This document shows positions 42,161 to 49,931 of a DNA stretch of 52,662 nt, piece by piece; within the stretch, counting starts at the first letter, position 1; each line of letters begins with the position of its first letter. The DNA comes from JBBTXJ01 sp038061815 (GTDB taxonomy: Bacteria > Patescibacteriota > Patescibacteriia > Magasanikbacterales > JBBTXJ01): assembly GCA_038061815.1 (NCBI GenBank), contig JBBTYK010000009.1:1-52662 (forward strand). The letters are read 5' to 3'. Both the position numbers and the translations under genes were made by a program. The notes under the pieces were generated by a model, which was not told the origin of the DNA, did no database searches, and worked only from the letters and a program-made list of their open reading frames with translations.

Positions 42161-43835
42161 ATGCTTTCCATCCTTGCCGTCATCGCTCTTATACTCCCGT
42201 ATTTCGCGCGGCCGTTTGCGTTTGATTTAGACCCGGATACTGGCCTCCTCGTCATGCACATGATGCGACTCGTTGACGGCGCGTGGAATATCAGCGTCGA
42301 CCCGAATCTTGCGTATCAAAATCCGTTCGTGCTTCTGCTCATTGATTTCCACGGCATGATTCGGCAGCTCGTGTTTTTTCCGCTCATGGCGGCGATGGAT
42401 GCGGTCGGGGTACGGCTGACGCCGCACTCGGTTGGCGCGTTGTTTGTCAGTGTCGGCATCGCGCTCACCATCCTGAATTATTATTTTCTTCGCACGCTCC
42501 TTCCGCGCCGCATCGCAGGATGGGCGGTTATACTGCTCGCCGTCATGCCGTTTTACGCGGCCCAATTAAAGGGCGGCTGGTGGCATGTGTTTGTGTATCC
42601 GTTGGCGCTTCTCGCGCTTTTTGGGATGCATCGGTGGGTGCGCGAAGGATGGCGGCCCGGCCGCGCGTTGCTGTGGTGTGCCATTGCCGCGCTGCTGTTG
42701 ACCGATACGGGGTTTATTTTCAGTTACTTTTTGATTGCGTTGTACGCGCTGGTTCTTTTGCGCGAATCGCATGATTCGTTGCGCGCGGTTGTCGGTGGCG
42801 CATGGCGGCTTGTTCGGAGTTGGTGGATTGTTGCGCCGCTTTCGGTTGGCGTCGGCTCGCTTGCGGTGACGCTTCTCGGTCGCATAAAATTTGATGCGCC
42901 GTGGGGCGTCATGGCGCGATTTTTTGAAAAGGGCGCGTATCTCGGTGTAGATGGTTTTGGTGTGCTCCCGCATTTTTTGGTGCAGGGCATGGGCCTGACC
43001 GGATGGGTGCTGTTTCCGCTCATGGTGGTTGCGTGCGGATGGTGGCTCTACCGGATGGCGCGCAGGCGGTATGCGGCTCCGTTTGTGCAAGCGAGCGCGT
43101 GGTTTTTTGTCATTACCGTCGTGCTGCTGCTCATTGCGCATGGCCCGGGTGGCGCAGTGTACGTGTTGTATCTGCCCGGTGCAGTGCTCGTCACCGCGTT
43201 CATCGCCGCGATACGGCCGCGGTTTTTGGCTGGCGCCGTTTTCGCACTCGTGGTGTTCGTGACGTACGGCCAGACGCTCATGTACCTAACCGAACGCCCA
43301 CCGCCACCATGGCTCACGCGTTCGTATACATTTCTACGGCCGAACGAACCGTGCCGCGCGCTGTGGTGTCCGTGGCATTTTACGAAACCGCGGAATCTCG
43401 GCATGACGACCGCGGCGTTTGTGATGCGCGACTATTTGGACATCCAGCCGATTCCGTTTGTTTCCATTCGTGAAAATTTTGCGGTGCGTCCGAAAGAAAT
43501 TTTTTTCTACACCGAGTACGGCCAAGGGCCGAGCGTAACCATCGGACGGCGGATTGCGTATCGTATTGAGGATTTGGAAAATCCGAAGCTTATCCTCTTG
43601 TTAACCGATGCGGCGCGAGCGCAGGCGCCGGACGCGATGGTTGAAGCGGAAAACAAAAAAGTGTTCGCATTTCNNNNNNNNNNGCGACCGTCACGATGAG
43701 TGGCGCGGAATGATTAAAATATTTGAGCGCAACAGCGCACGCGAACTGCGCGCGTTTTCCGTAGAAGAATACGATGCCCAATTTTGGCAGCGCTACGGCA
43801 CGCTCCGCGATTTGGGACACATTGACTTAGGCTGA
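42161..43835 (+). CDS. Polytopic membrane protein, GT-C-like, with a 10-N gap
   Basis: About ten helices. The N-terminus MLSILAVIALILPYFARPF is followed by a first outer loop with FDLDPDTG containing Asp residues, as in GT-C glycosyltransferases and oligosaccharyl transferases. GGWWHVFVYPLALLALFG lies near 140. The soluble C-terminal part (from about 375) includes RSYTFLRPNEPCRALWCPWHF. The N run at 43674-43683 breaks the frame, but the other frame continues to 43835 (ending TLRDLGHIDLG), so the true gap length should be a multiple of three. Its 3' end overlaps the convergent transketolase-GT2 gene by 9 nt. Confidence 0.65.
43674..43683. other. 10-base N gap causing an apparent frameshift
   Basis: Left frame ends in FAF and the right frame resumes with acidic/Arg-rich sequence; only a real gap length divisible by three joins them. 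Confidence 0.85.
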
Positions 43836-45809
43836 TTCGGCCGGAGGATTTCGGTGGTCGTTTATGATGTCGCGGATGATGTATTGCGGCCGTTGTTTGG
43901 TTTCTTCAAAGATGCGGCCGACGTACTCGCCGATGAAACTCACCGAGAGAAGCTGTACGGCGGCGAAGAAGAGCACCACCACAATCAACGTTGAGAATCC
44001 GCGCGGCGCGTCTGCCACAAAGAAGGAAATCGTATAATAGATTATGCCGAGCACGGCAACGCCCATGGCGGCGAACGCAAGATGCGTAATCCATTCAAGC
44101 GGTTTGTAGGAGAATGAAAAAATGGCTTTTCGCGCCCAGCGAAAGGCGGAGATGAGACCGCGCGTTGAGACGGATGCGCGGCCGTCATAGCGTTCCGGCC
44201 GCACGTAGGGGATGCCGACGCTTTTATATCCCACCCATGCGCGGAGGCCGCGGATAAACCGGTCGCGTTCAGGCATGGCGTTCACATGGTCAACCACTAC
44301 GCGAGCCATAAGTGAAAACTCGCCGGCATCAAGCGGCACCCGCACGTACGCCAGCTTGCTGAACGTGACGTAAAACATGTGATAGAGCCATTGTTTGAAC
44401 GCGCCCATGCTCGCCTCGCGCTGGCGGCGGACGCCGTACACCACCTGGTGCCCCGCCTGCCATTGCTGTATGAATTCCGGAATGAGCTCCGGCGGGTCCT
44501 GCAGGTCGCCATCCATCAAAATAACGGCGTCGCCGGTTGCCTGCCGCATGCCGCTCGTGAACGCAATCTGTCCGCCGAAATTGCGCGCATGGTTAATCAC
44601 CGTGAGCCGCGGGTCCTGCGCCGCCAGTTCGCGGAGCACGGACTCGGCGTTGTCCGGACTCGCATCGTTCACATAGATAATTTCATAATCCGGCGCTGTG
44701 GCACGCAGGACATTGGTGAGCCGATGATAGAGCGCGCGAATGTTCAACTCGTCAAAGTAGCAGACAACGACCACGGATATTTTTTTATCCGTTGGCCCCC
44801 TCACCCCGACCCTCTCCCCCAAGGGGAGAGGGGGGTTGGTTGAGTACAAATTGTGTTCATTCGTTGCGGGCGATTGCGTTTTTGGTTTGTTATCGCCAAG
44901 CAGGGCGAGCGCCGTTTCCACGATGTGCTCTTTTGAAATCCCCATCTGATTGCGCATATACTCCTGGCTTCCGATGCGCACGCCGAACACGTCAGGCACT
45001 CCCATCCGTTTGAATTGCGGATGATGGGGCGATTCGGCGAGCACTTCGGCGACCGCGCTGCCCAATCCGCCGATGACATTGTGTTCTTCAATCGCCAATA
45101 TTACGCGCACACGCGATGCGTACTCGCGAATGAGATTCGCGTCAATGGGTTTAATGGTCGGCATGCTGATGAGCGCGGCTGACACGCCGCGTTCGGCAAG
45201 CATCTGCCGTGCCTGCGCCGCGTGTTCCAGCATTCCGCCCGATACGAAGAGTGCGACGTCGGCGCCATCGTGAACGACGATGCCTTTTCCGATTTCAAAC
45301 AGCGGCGGTTTTTCGTGGATGTTCGGTTCGCCTCTCTTTCCGAGTCGCAGATAGAACGGCCCATCGGTCTCCGCAATCGCCTGCGTTGCGGCGCGCGCCT
45401 CCAACGGGTCGCCCGGCGCGATAATTTTAAGATTGGGAAGCGAACGGAGCGCGCCGACGTCTTCTATCGCGTGATGAGTGTGGCCGTAGATGCTGTATGA
45501 GTATCCCTGTCCCACGCCGACAATCTTGACGTTGGCGTTGTGAGCGCACACGTCGTTGCGGATGAATTCAAAACAGCGCATGGTGGCAAAAGGAATGATG
45601 GAGTAGACGAAGACGGTTTTGCCGGCAAGCGCCATGCCGGCGGCCATGCCCATCATGTTGGATTCCTGCACGCCGGCATTAAGAAAGCGGTCAGGAAATT
45701 CTTTGCGGAAGTTTTCAAAGACGCCGAAGCCAAGGTCGCCCGTGAGCAACATGAGGTTGTCGTGCGCGCGCGCGAGTTCGCTCAATGTTTCAACAAACGC
45801 AATTCTCAT
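43827..45809 (-). CDS. Fusion: transketolase C-terminal half - repeat-encoded linker - GT2 membrane glycosyltransferase
   Basis: 660 residues. Residues 1 to about 305 are the transketolase pyrimidine and C domains (FLNAGVQESNMMGMAAGMAL, GHTHHAIEDVGALR with the catalytic-type Glu, VILAIEEHNVIGGLG). Residues 324-339 (NPPLPLGERVGVRG) are translation of a C-rich palindrome. GT2 begins at TDKKISVVVVCYFDE, has DGDLQDPPE near 432-437 and two C-terminal helices (about 570-640) as in dolichol-phosphate-mannose/GtrB enzymes. It starts 4 nt inside the end of the transketolase N gene, so the TPP enzyme is completed by two polypeptides. The GT2 should load a polyprenyl phosphate with a sugar. Confidence 0.88.
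   Translation of the reverse strand: MRIAFVETLSELARAHDNLMLLTGDLGFGVFENFRKEFPDRFLNAGVQESNMMGMAAGMALAGKTVFVYSIIPFATMRCFEFIRNDVCAHNANVKIVGVGQGYSYSIYGHTHHAIEDVGALRSLPNLKIIAPGDPLEARAATQAIAETDGPFYLRLGKRGEPNIHEKPPLFEIGKGIVVHDGADVALFVSGGMLEHAAQARQMLAERGVSAALISMPTIKPIDANLIREYASRVRVILAIEEHNVIGGLGSAVAEVLAESPHHPQFKRMGVPDVFGVRIGSQEYMRNQMGISKEHIVETALALLGDNKPKTQSPATNEHNLYSTNPPLPLGERVGVRGPTDKKISVVVVCYFDELNIRALYHRLTNVLRATAPDYEIIYVNDASPDNAESVLRELAAQDPRLTVINHARNFGGQIAFTSGMRQATGDAVILMDGDLQDPPELIPEFIQQWQAGHQVVYGVRRQREASMGAFKQWLYHMFYVTFSKLAYVRVPLDAGEFSLMARVVVDHVNAMPERDRFIRGLRAWVGYKSVGIPYVRPERYDGRASVSTRGLISAFRWARKAIFSFSYKPLEWITHLAFAAMGVAVLGIIYYTISFFVADAPRGFSTLIVVVLFFAAVQLLSVSFIGEYVGRIFEETKQRPQYIIRDIINDHRNPPAESA
44795..44840. 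repeat. C-rich palindromic repeat forming the fusion linker
   Basis: CCCTCTCCCC (44810-44819) pairs with GGGGAGAGGG (44823-44832) around CAA, with flanking CCCCCTCACCCCGA. This C-rich type of repeat is often seen translated as PLPLGERVGVRG in annotated proteins. It lies exactly where the GT2 half should start. Confidence 0.8.
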
Positions 45810-46654
45810 ACGGATGGTTTGTCATCCGTTCCGGAGGCGGCGTCAAGTGCCGCCAGCGCGGCGGCGAGCTGTTCGTCTGTCGGCGGAACGTAGTGGCAAT
45901 CAACAGTGTTTTCCAAAAGCGGCAAGCCGCGGCCTTTAACGGTGTGGGCGATAATCACGCTCGGTTTCCCGGGCGTAAACGGAATGGCCGCGAGCGTTTC
46001 GGTGATTGCGGCAAGATTATGACCGTCAGTTTCGCGTGCTGTCCAGCCAAACGCTTCCCACTTGCGCGCAAACGGTTCCAAGTCAAGCACGTCTTTGGTG
46101 AATCCGTACGCCTGCAGTTTGTTGTAATCAACAATCGCGATAAGGTTTTCCAAATGATGATGTCCGGCGGACAGCGCGGCTTCCCACGTTGAACCCTCGT
46201 CGCATTCGCCGTCGCTCAAGAGCGCGACGACGCGATAGGGTAGGCCGTCATGTTTCCCGGTGTGCGCCATGCCCGCAGCGAGCGAAAGGCCGTGTCCGAG
46301 CGAGCCGGTTGACGCTTCAATGCCGGGCAGATGATGATGCGCATGGCCAGCGAACAGCGAACCGTCCTGCAGAAAGGTATCAAGGTCGGCATGAGAAAAA
46401 TAGCCGCGCAGTGAGAGCGTTACGTACAGCGAAAGGCACGCGTGGCCTTTGCTCAACACGAACCTGTCGCGTGTCTGGTCATGTGGGTCCTGCGGGTCAG
46501 TGCGGAGAAACCAAAAATAGAGAGCGGCCAGGATATCAACGGGCGACAGCGACGACCCAAGATGGCCGTGTTTCACGCGATGTCCGATGATGAGCGTGTC
46601 GCGGCGTATCTGGTTCGCCACGCGCGTCAGTTCTTGCATGGGGAGCGGTTCCAT
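45806..46654 (-). CDS. Transketolase N-terminal (TPP-binding) half
   Basis: 282 residues from ATG 46654 (CCTATG); a TTG at 46693 would overlap the promoter and an ATG at 46639 is also possible. The thiamine-diphosphate motif is SDGECDEGSTWEAALSAGHH...VDYNKLQ, with GHLGSSLSPVDILAALYF and SKGHACLSLY upstream. It pairs with the transketolase C half of the next gene. Split transketolases in glycan loci make unusual sugars by two-carbon transfer; the exact reaction is unknown here. Confidence 0.9.
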   Translation of the reverse strand: MEPLPMQELTRVANQIRRDTLIIGHRVKHGHLGSSLSPVDILAALYFWFLRTDPQDPHDQTRDRFVLSKGHACLSLYVTLSLRGYFSHADLDTFLQDGSLFAGHAHHHLPGIEASTGSLGHGLSLAAGMAHTGKHDGLPYRVVALLSDGECDEGSTWEAALSAGHHHLENLIAIVDYNKLQAYGFTKDVLDLEPFARKWEAFGWTARETDGHNLAAITETLAAIPFTPGKPSVIIAHTVKGRGLPLLENTVDCHYVPPTDEQLAAALAALDAASGTDDKPSV

Positions 46655-46664
46655 AGGGAACGGT

Positions 46665-46693
46665 ATCGTAGCATGTGGTGATTCGTGAAGCAA
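46665..46693 (-). promoter_or_regulatory. Promoter of the split transketolase operon
   Basis: On the minus strand TTGCTT (46688-46693), 17-bp spacer, TACGAT (46665-46670). The predicted start is about 4 nt before the ATG at 46654. Confidence 0.55.
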
Positions 46694-46701
46694 GAAGGCG
46701 A

Positions 46702-46730
46702 TTGACTCGCTCGTGGTCGGTTGGTAGAAT
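46702..46730 (+). promoter_or_regulatory. Promoter of the Cys-motif methyltransferase
   Basis: TTGACT at 46702-46707 and TAGAAT at 46725-46730, spacer 17 bp, divergent from the transketolase promoter 8 bp away. Confidence 0.75.
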
Positions 46731-46759
46731 GACCTCTATCTAACTAACGGTCTCTATCT

Positions 46760-47695
46760 ATGGATGCATTTGTGCCGGCGCCGTGCGCTATTTGTCGGAC
46801 GTACGGTGATGCGCTCCTGCGTTATCCAGCGCGACTCAATGAGGAGGCGATTGACGCGGCGGCGTTTTCTGCGCGGCGTTTTTACGACCGAAAAATTCAT
46901 TTTCGCATGGTGCGGTGCGTGCGCTGTGGCTTGTTGCGGTCGGACCCGGTGCTCCCGCCGGCAGCGTTGGCAACATTGTACCGAGCGAGTCATTTCACGT
47001 ATGAAGGCGAGTTGTCCCACCTCGCACGTACCTACGGGCGCTATCTCGCGCGGGTACAGCGGTATCATGCGGACGCCGAGCGTTTTCTGGATATTGGGTG
47101 CGGTAATGGGTTCATGATGACGGAAGCGACGCGACAGGGATACCGCGATGTGTGCGGAGTTGAACCCAGTGAAGAAGCGGCGGCGCAGGCAGCGCCAGCA
47201 CATCGCGCGAAGATTCAGGTGGCCATGTTTACTGCGCAGTTGTTTCCCGCGGCGTCGTTTGACGTTATCACGCTCTTTCAAACACTTGACCATCTTTCCA
47301 ACCCGCGCGCCGTTCTGGGTGATTGTTTTTCGCTGCTCAAACCGGGCGGCGTGCTGTTGCTGTTGAATCACAACGTGCGGGCCATAAGCGCGCGGCTCAT
47401 GGGCGAACGCTCTCCGATTATTGATGTTGAGCACACCTATCTGTACGATACGAACACGATTCGCGCGGTGTGCGAGGCTGAAGGATTTGTTGTGCGTGAA
47501 GCGGGCGCGGCGTGGAACACACTCTCGCTTGGGTATCTCGTTTCATTGTTGCCGATTCGGCGGGTTGCCGTAAAAGACGCAATCATTCGTTTTCTCAAAC
47601 GCATGCGCCTTGAGCAGGTTCCGCTCCGTTTGCCGCTCGGGAATCTGTATTGCATTGCGCAGAAACCTACAACCGCTCAATATACTGCGCGATGA
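46760..47695 (+). CDS. SAM methyltransferase with N-terminal zinc-ribbon-like Cys pairs
   Basis: 311 residues. CAIC (12-15) and CVRC (around 55) form a probable zinc site like that of sugar C-methyltransferases and related proteins. The class I SAM domain has FLDIGCGNGFMMTEA, the acidic GVEPSEEA, and LLKPGGVLLLLNH. The C-terminal part is basic with a hydrophobic stretch. It may methylate a sugar nucleotide or glycan. The 3' end overlaps the convergent aminotransferase-fold gene by 29 nt. Start context TCTATG, no SD. Confidence 0.8.
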   Translation: MDAFVPAPCAICRTYGDALLRYPARLNEEAIDAAAFSARRFYDRKIHFRMVRCVRCGLLRSDPVLPPAALATLYRASHFTYEGELSHLARTYGRYLARVQRYHADAERFLDIGCGNGFMMTEATRQGYRDVCGVEPSEEAAAQAAPAHRAKIQVAMFTAQLFPAASFDVITLFQTLDHLSNPRAVLGDCFSLLKPGGVLLLLNHNVRAISARLMGERSPIIDVEHTYLYDTNTIRAVCEAEGFVVREAGAAWNTLSLGYLVSLLPIRRVAVKDAIIRFLKRMRLEQVPLRLPLGNLYCIAQKPTTAQYTAR

Positions 47696-48878
47696 TGTGC
47701 TCCATGTAGGTCAGCATCTCTTCCGTCAGCCCGTGATGGCAGCCGATGAGGAACGTCCGGCGCATGATGGTGTCCGCGCCGGTGAGCGTTCCGTGCACGC
47801 GGCAGGGAATGTGCTGATATGGTTCGTGGTAGCGCACGTTGCCCGCAAACAGCAGGCGCGTTTGGATTTTGTTGCGTTCAAGGTAGGTGAGGAAATCGCG
47901 GCGGACGATGGGCGATGTCTCGCAGAGCGTTACCGGAAATGCGAGCCAGTAACCCGTCGCTTTTGGATGGCTCTCGGGCAGGATGAAATGTTCCGGATAG
48001 CGCGAGAGAAATTGGTAGAGCCGGTTGAAATTCCGCGCGCGGATGGTATTGAAGTAGGGCAGTTTTTTGAGTTGCGCGAGGCCGAACGCCGCCTGCATTT
48101 CCACCGGTTTGAAATTGTATCCCATCCGCAGATAGTAGAATTTGCCGTCGTAATCCGTGTCGTTCAGACGGAAGCCGAATCGCTGTTCAATGTCCTCATC
48201 ATTATTTTCAGGAAGCGCGCGGCCCCAGTCGCGATAGATTTTTGCTTCGCGGATGAGCGCGTTGTCGTTCACCATTACCATGCCGCCTCCGCCGCCGGCT
48301 GTGATATTGTGCGAGGCGTAAAAACTCGTGGTGGTGATGTCGGACCAGCAACCGGTCGGTTTGCCGTCAAAGAGGCTCCCGTGCGTATCGCAGGAATCCT
48401 CAAGGAACAACAGCCGGTAGCGGTCGCAGATTGCGCGGATGCGCTCCATATCATTGATACTGCCGACTGCATGGGAGATAAAAATGGCCTTCGTTTGCGG
48501 CGAGATGGCTGCCTCCAGTTGGTCAACGTCAAGGTTGTACGTGCCGACTTTGGAATCCACGAAAACCGGTATGCACCCCTTCATGATGATGGGATTCAGC
48601 GTGGTGGGGAAGGTGCATGCTTGCGCGATGACCTCGCTGCCGGGCGGCAGGTGCGCGATTTCCATAGCGATGAGATTCGCCGAAGAACCGGAATTCACCA
48701 TGAGCCCGTAGCGCTTGCCGAACAGCGCGGCTATTTGGTTTTCAAACGATTCGGTGAGCGCGCCCGGGCCGAGCCAGCCGTCGCGGAGGCATTGCACGAC
48801 CGCCGCGATTTCTTCTTCATCGTAGACCGCTCTCGTATAAAAAACGCGGTCGCGGCCGGGGACAAACGGAGGGTTCAT
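47667..48878 (-). CDS. RfbH/ColD-type PLP-dependent sugar 3-dehydratase
   Basis: 403 residues of DegT/DnrJ/EryC1 fold. It has NSGSSANLIAMEIA, QACTFPTTLNPIIMKG and VFVDSKVGTYNLD, as in RfbH. The PLP-lysine position is His (H190 in FYASHNITAGGGGG), the hallmark of 3-dehydratases (RfbH/E1, ColD) and not of aminotransferases. The Cys-rich segment of RfbH that binds a [2Fe-2S] cluster after RDWGR is replaced by acidic residues (ALPENNDEDIEQRF), so a cluster-free ColD-like reaction is more likely. With GMD upstream, the substrate may be GDP-4-keto-6-deoxymannose. It overlaps the GT2 gene upstream by 4 nt. Confidence 0.85.
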   Translation of the reverse strand: MNPPFVPGRDRVFYTRAVYDEEEIAAVVQCLRDGWLGPGALTESFENQIAALFGKRYGLMVNSGSSANLIAMEIAHLPPGSEVIAQACTFPTTLNPIIMKGCIPVFVDSKVGTYNLDVDQLEAAISPQTKAIFISHAVGSINDMERIRAICDRYRLLFLEDSCDTHGSLFDGKPTGCWSDITTTSFYASHNITAGGGGGMVMVNDNALIREAKIYRDWGRALPENNDEDIEQRFGFRLNDTDYDGKFYYLRMGYNFKPVEMQAAFGLAQLKKLPYFNTIRARNFNRLYQFLSRYPEHFILPESHPKATGYWLAFPVTLCETSPIVRRDFLTYLERNKIQTRLLFAGNVRYHEPYQHIPCRVHGTLTGADTIMRRTFLIGCHHGLTEEMLTYMEHIIAQYIERL

Positions 48879-49849
48879 AGGTGATGGTGATGGTGCGTTC
48901 CGTCGGCTGGCGGACTCACGGGGCCGTTAATAATGTCGCGGATAATGGCGTGCGGACGCCGCTTCACTTCCTGATACACGCGGCCGAGGTATTCGCCGAT
49001 GATGGACAAACAAAAAAGCTGAATGGCGCCGAGGAAAAGCGTCGCGATGATGAGAGTCGCCCAGCCGCGCGGGACGTCCGTGGTCAGCGCGAGTACGAGA
49101 TACACGATGAGGCCGATTCCCGCGAGCGCCGTCACTGCGCTCGCCAGATAACTAATCCATTCAAGCGGTTTGAATGAAAATGCGAAGATGAGACGTTTCG
49201 CGTACGTGATGTAGTTCAGGAACGTGTAATTGGTTTCTCCGGAAAAACGCGTGTCGCGCGTGTAGGGGATGCCGATGCTTTTGAATCCGGTCCACGCGCG
49301 GAGGCCGCGGATGAATCGGTTGGATTCCGGCATGGCGTTGATGGCGTTGATGACGCGGCGGTCAATGAGTCCGAATTCGCTGGCATCAAGCGGCATGCGG
49401 ATGTCGGAGAGCGCGTCCAGCAAGCGATAGAACAGTTTGTAACAGACGGCGCGTATGGGATTGCCGCGGCGATGTTCGCGAACGCCGTACACGACGGCGT
49501 ATCCGGCGAGCCACTGCTCAACGAACGAGGTGAACATCTCGGGCGGGTCTTGCAGGTCGCCGTCAAGCATGAGCGCGGCGTCTCCGGTGGCGTACTGAAG
49601 GCCGGTGGTGAATGCCTGCTGTCCGCCGAAGTTGCGGGTGTGATTAATAACCATGAGGCGCCGGTCTACCGCCGCCAGTTCGCGCAGAATTTCCTCGGCG
49701 TTGTCCGGACTGTTCTCATTGACGTAAATAATTTCGTAGTGCGGCGTAACGGCATCCATCGCGGCGGTGACGCGACGGTACATTTCGCGCACGCTACCGC
49801 CGTCGTTGTAGCAGATGATGATGACGGAAATTTTTTTGTCGGTCAGCAT
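48875..49849 (-). CDS. GT2 polyprenyl-phosphate glycosyltransferase (DPM1/GtrB type)
   Basis: 324 residues. ISVIIICYNDGG at the N-terminus, YVNENSPDNAEEIL, and MLDGDLQDPPEM at about 94-103 as the metal/nucleotide site. Two C-terminal helices (about 230-255 and 268-292) surround VPRGWATLI, then SIIGEYLGRVYQEVKRRP. It transfers a sugar from a nucleotide to undecaprenyl phosphate on the cytoplasmic side. It is a close paralogue of the GT2 half at 43827-44760. The natural C-terminus is GTHHHHHL, created by the ATG overlap with the next gene. Start context CCTATG. Confidence 0.88.
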   Translation of the reverse strand: MLTDKKISVIIICYNDGGSVREMYRRVTAAMDAVTPHYEIIYVNENSPDNAEEILRELAAVDRRLMVINHTRNFGGQQAFTTGLQYATGDAALMLDGDLQDPPEMFTSFVEQWLAGYAVVYGVREHRRGNPIRAVCYKLFYRLLDALSDIRMPLDASEFGLIDRRVINAINAMPESNRFIRGLRAWTGFKSIGIPYTRDTRFSGETNYTFLNYITYAKRLIFAFSFKPLEWISYLASAVTALAGIGLIVYLVLALTTDVPRGWATLIIATLFLGAIQLFCLSIIGEYLGRVYQEVKRRPHAIIRDIINGPVSPPADGTHHHHHL

Positions 49850-49864
49850 AGGGATAGCTCGTGT

Positions 49865-49893
49865 ACTCTAGCACAAGCGCGGGAGTGGGGCAA
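49865..49893 (-). promoter_or_regulatory. Promoter of the GT2/RfbH-like operon
   Basis: On the minus strand TTGCCC (49888-49893), 17-bp spacer, TAGAGT (49865-49870); leader about 9 nt. Confidence 0.5.
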
Positions 49894-49896
49894 GGG

Positions 49897-49925
49897 TTGA
49901 TTTTAAGCCGCCGTCGCGCTATGCT
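49897..49925 (+). promoter_or_regulatory. Promoter of the SDR/epimerase/methyltransferase operon
   Basis: TTGATT at 49897-49902, 17-bp spacer, TATGCT at 49920-49925. A start 7 nt further falls on the A of the ATG at 49932: a leaderless mRNA. Confidence 0.6.
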
Positions 49926-49931
49926 TTCGCT

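Noticed and set aside
48881..48900. His5 tail as a vector or cloning contaminant
   Set aside because: It is inside a natural overlapping gene pair with consistent flanking sequence, so it is native.
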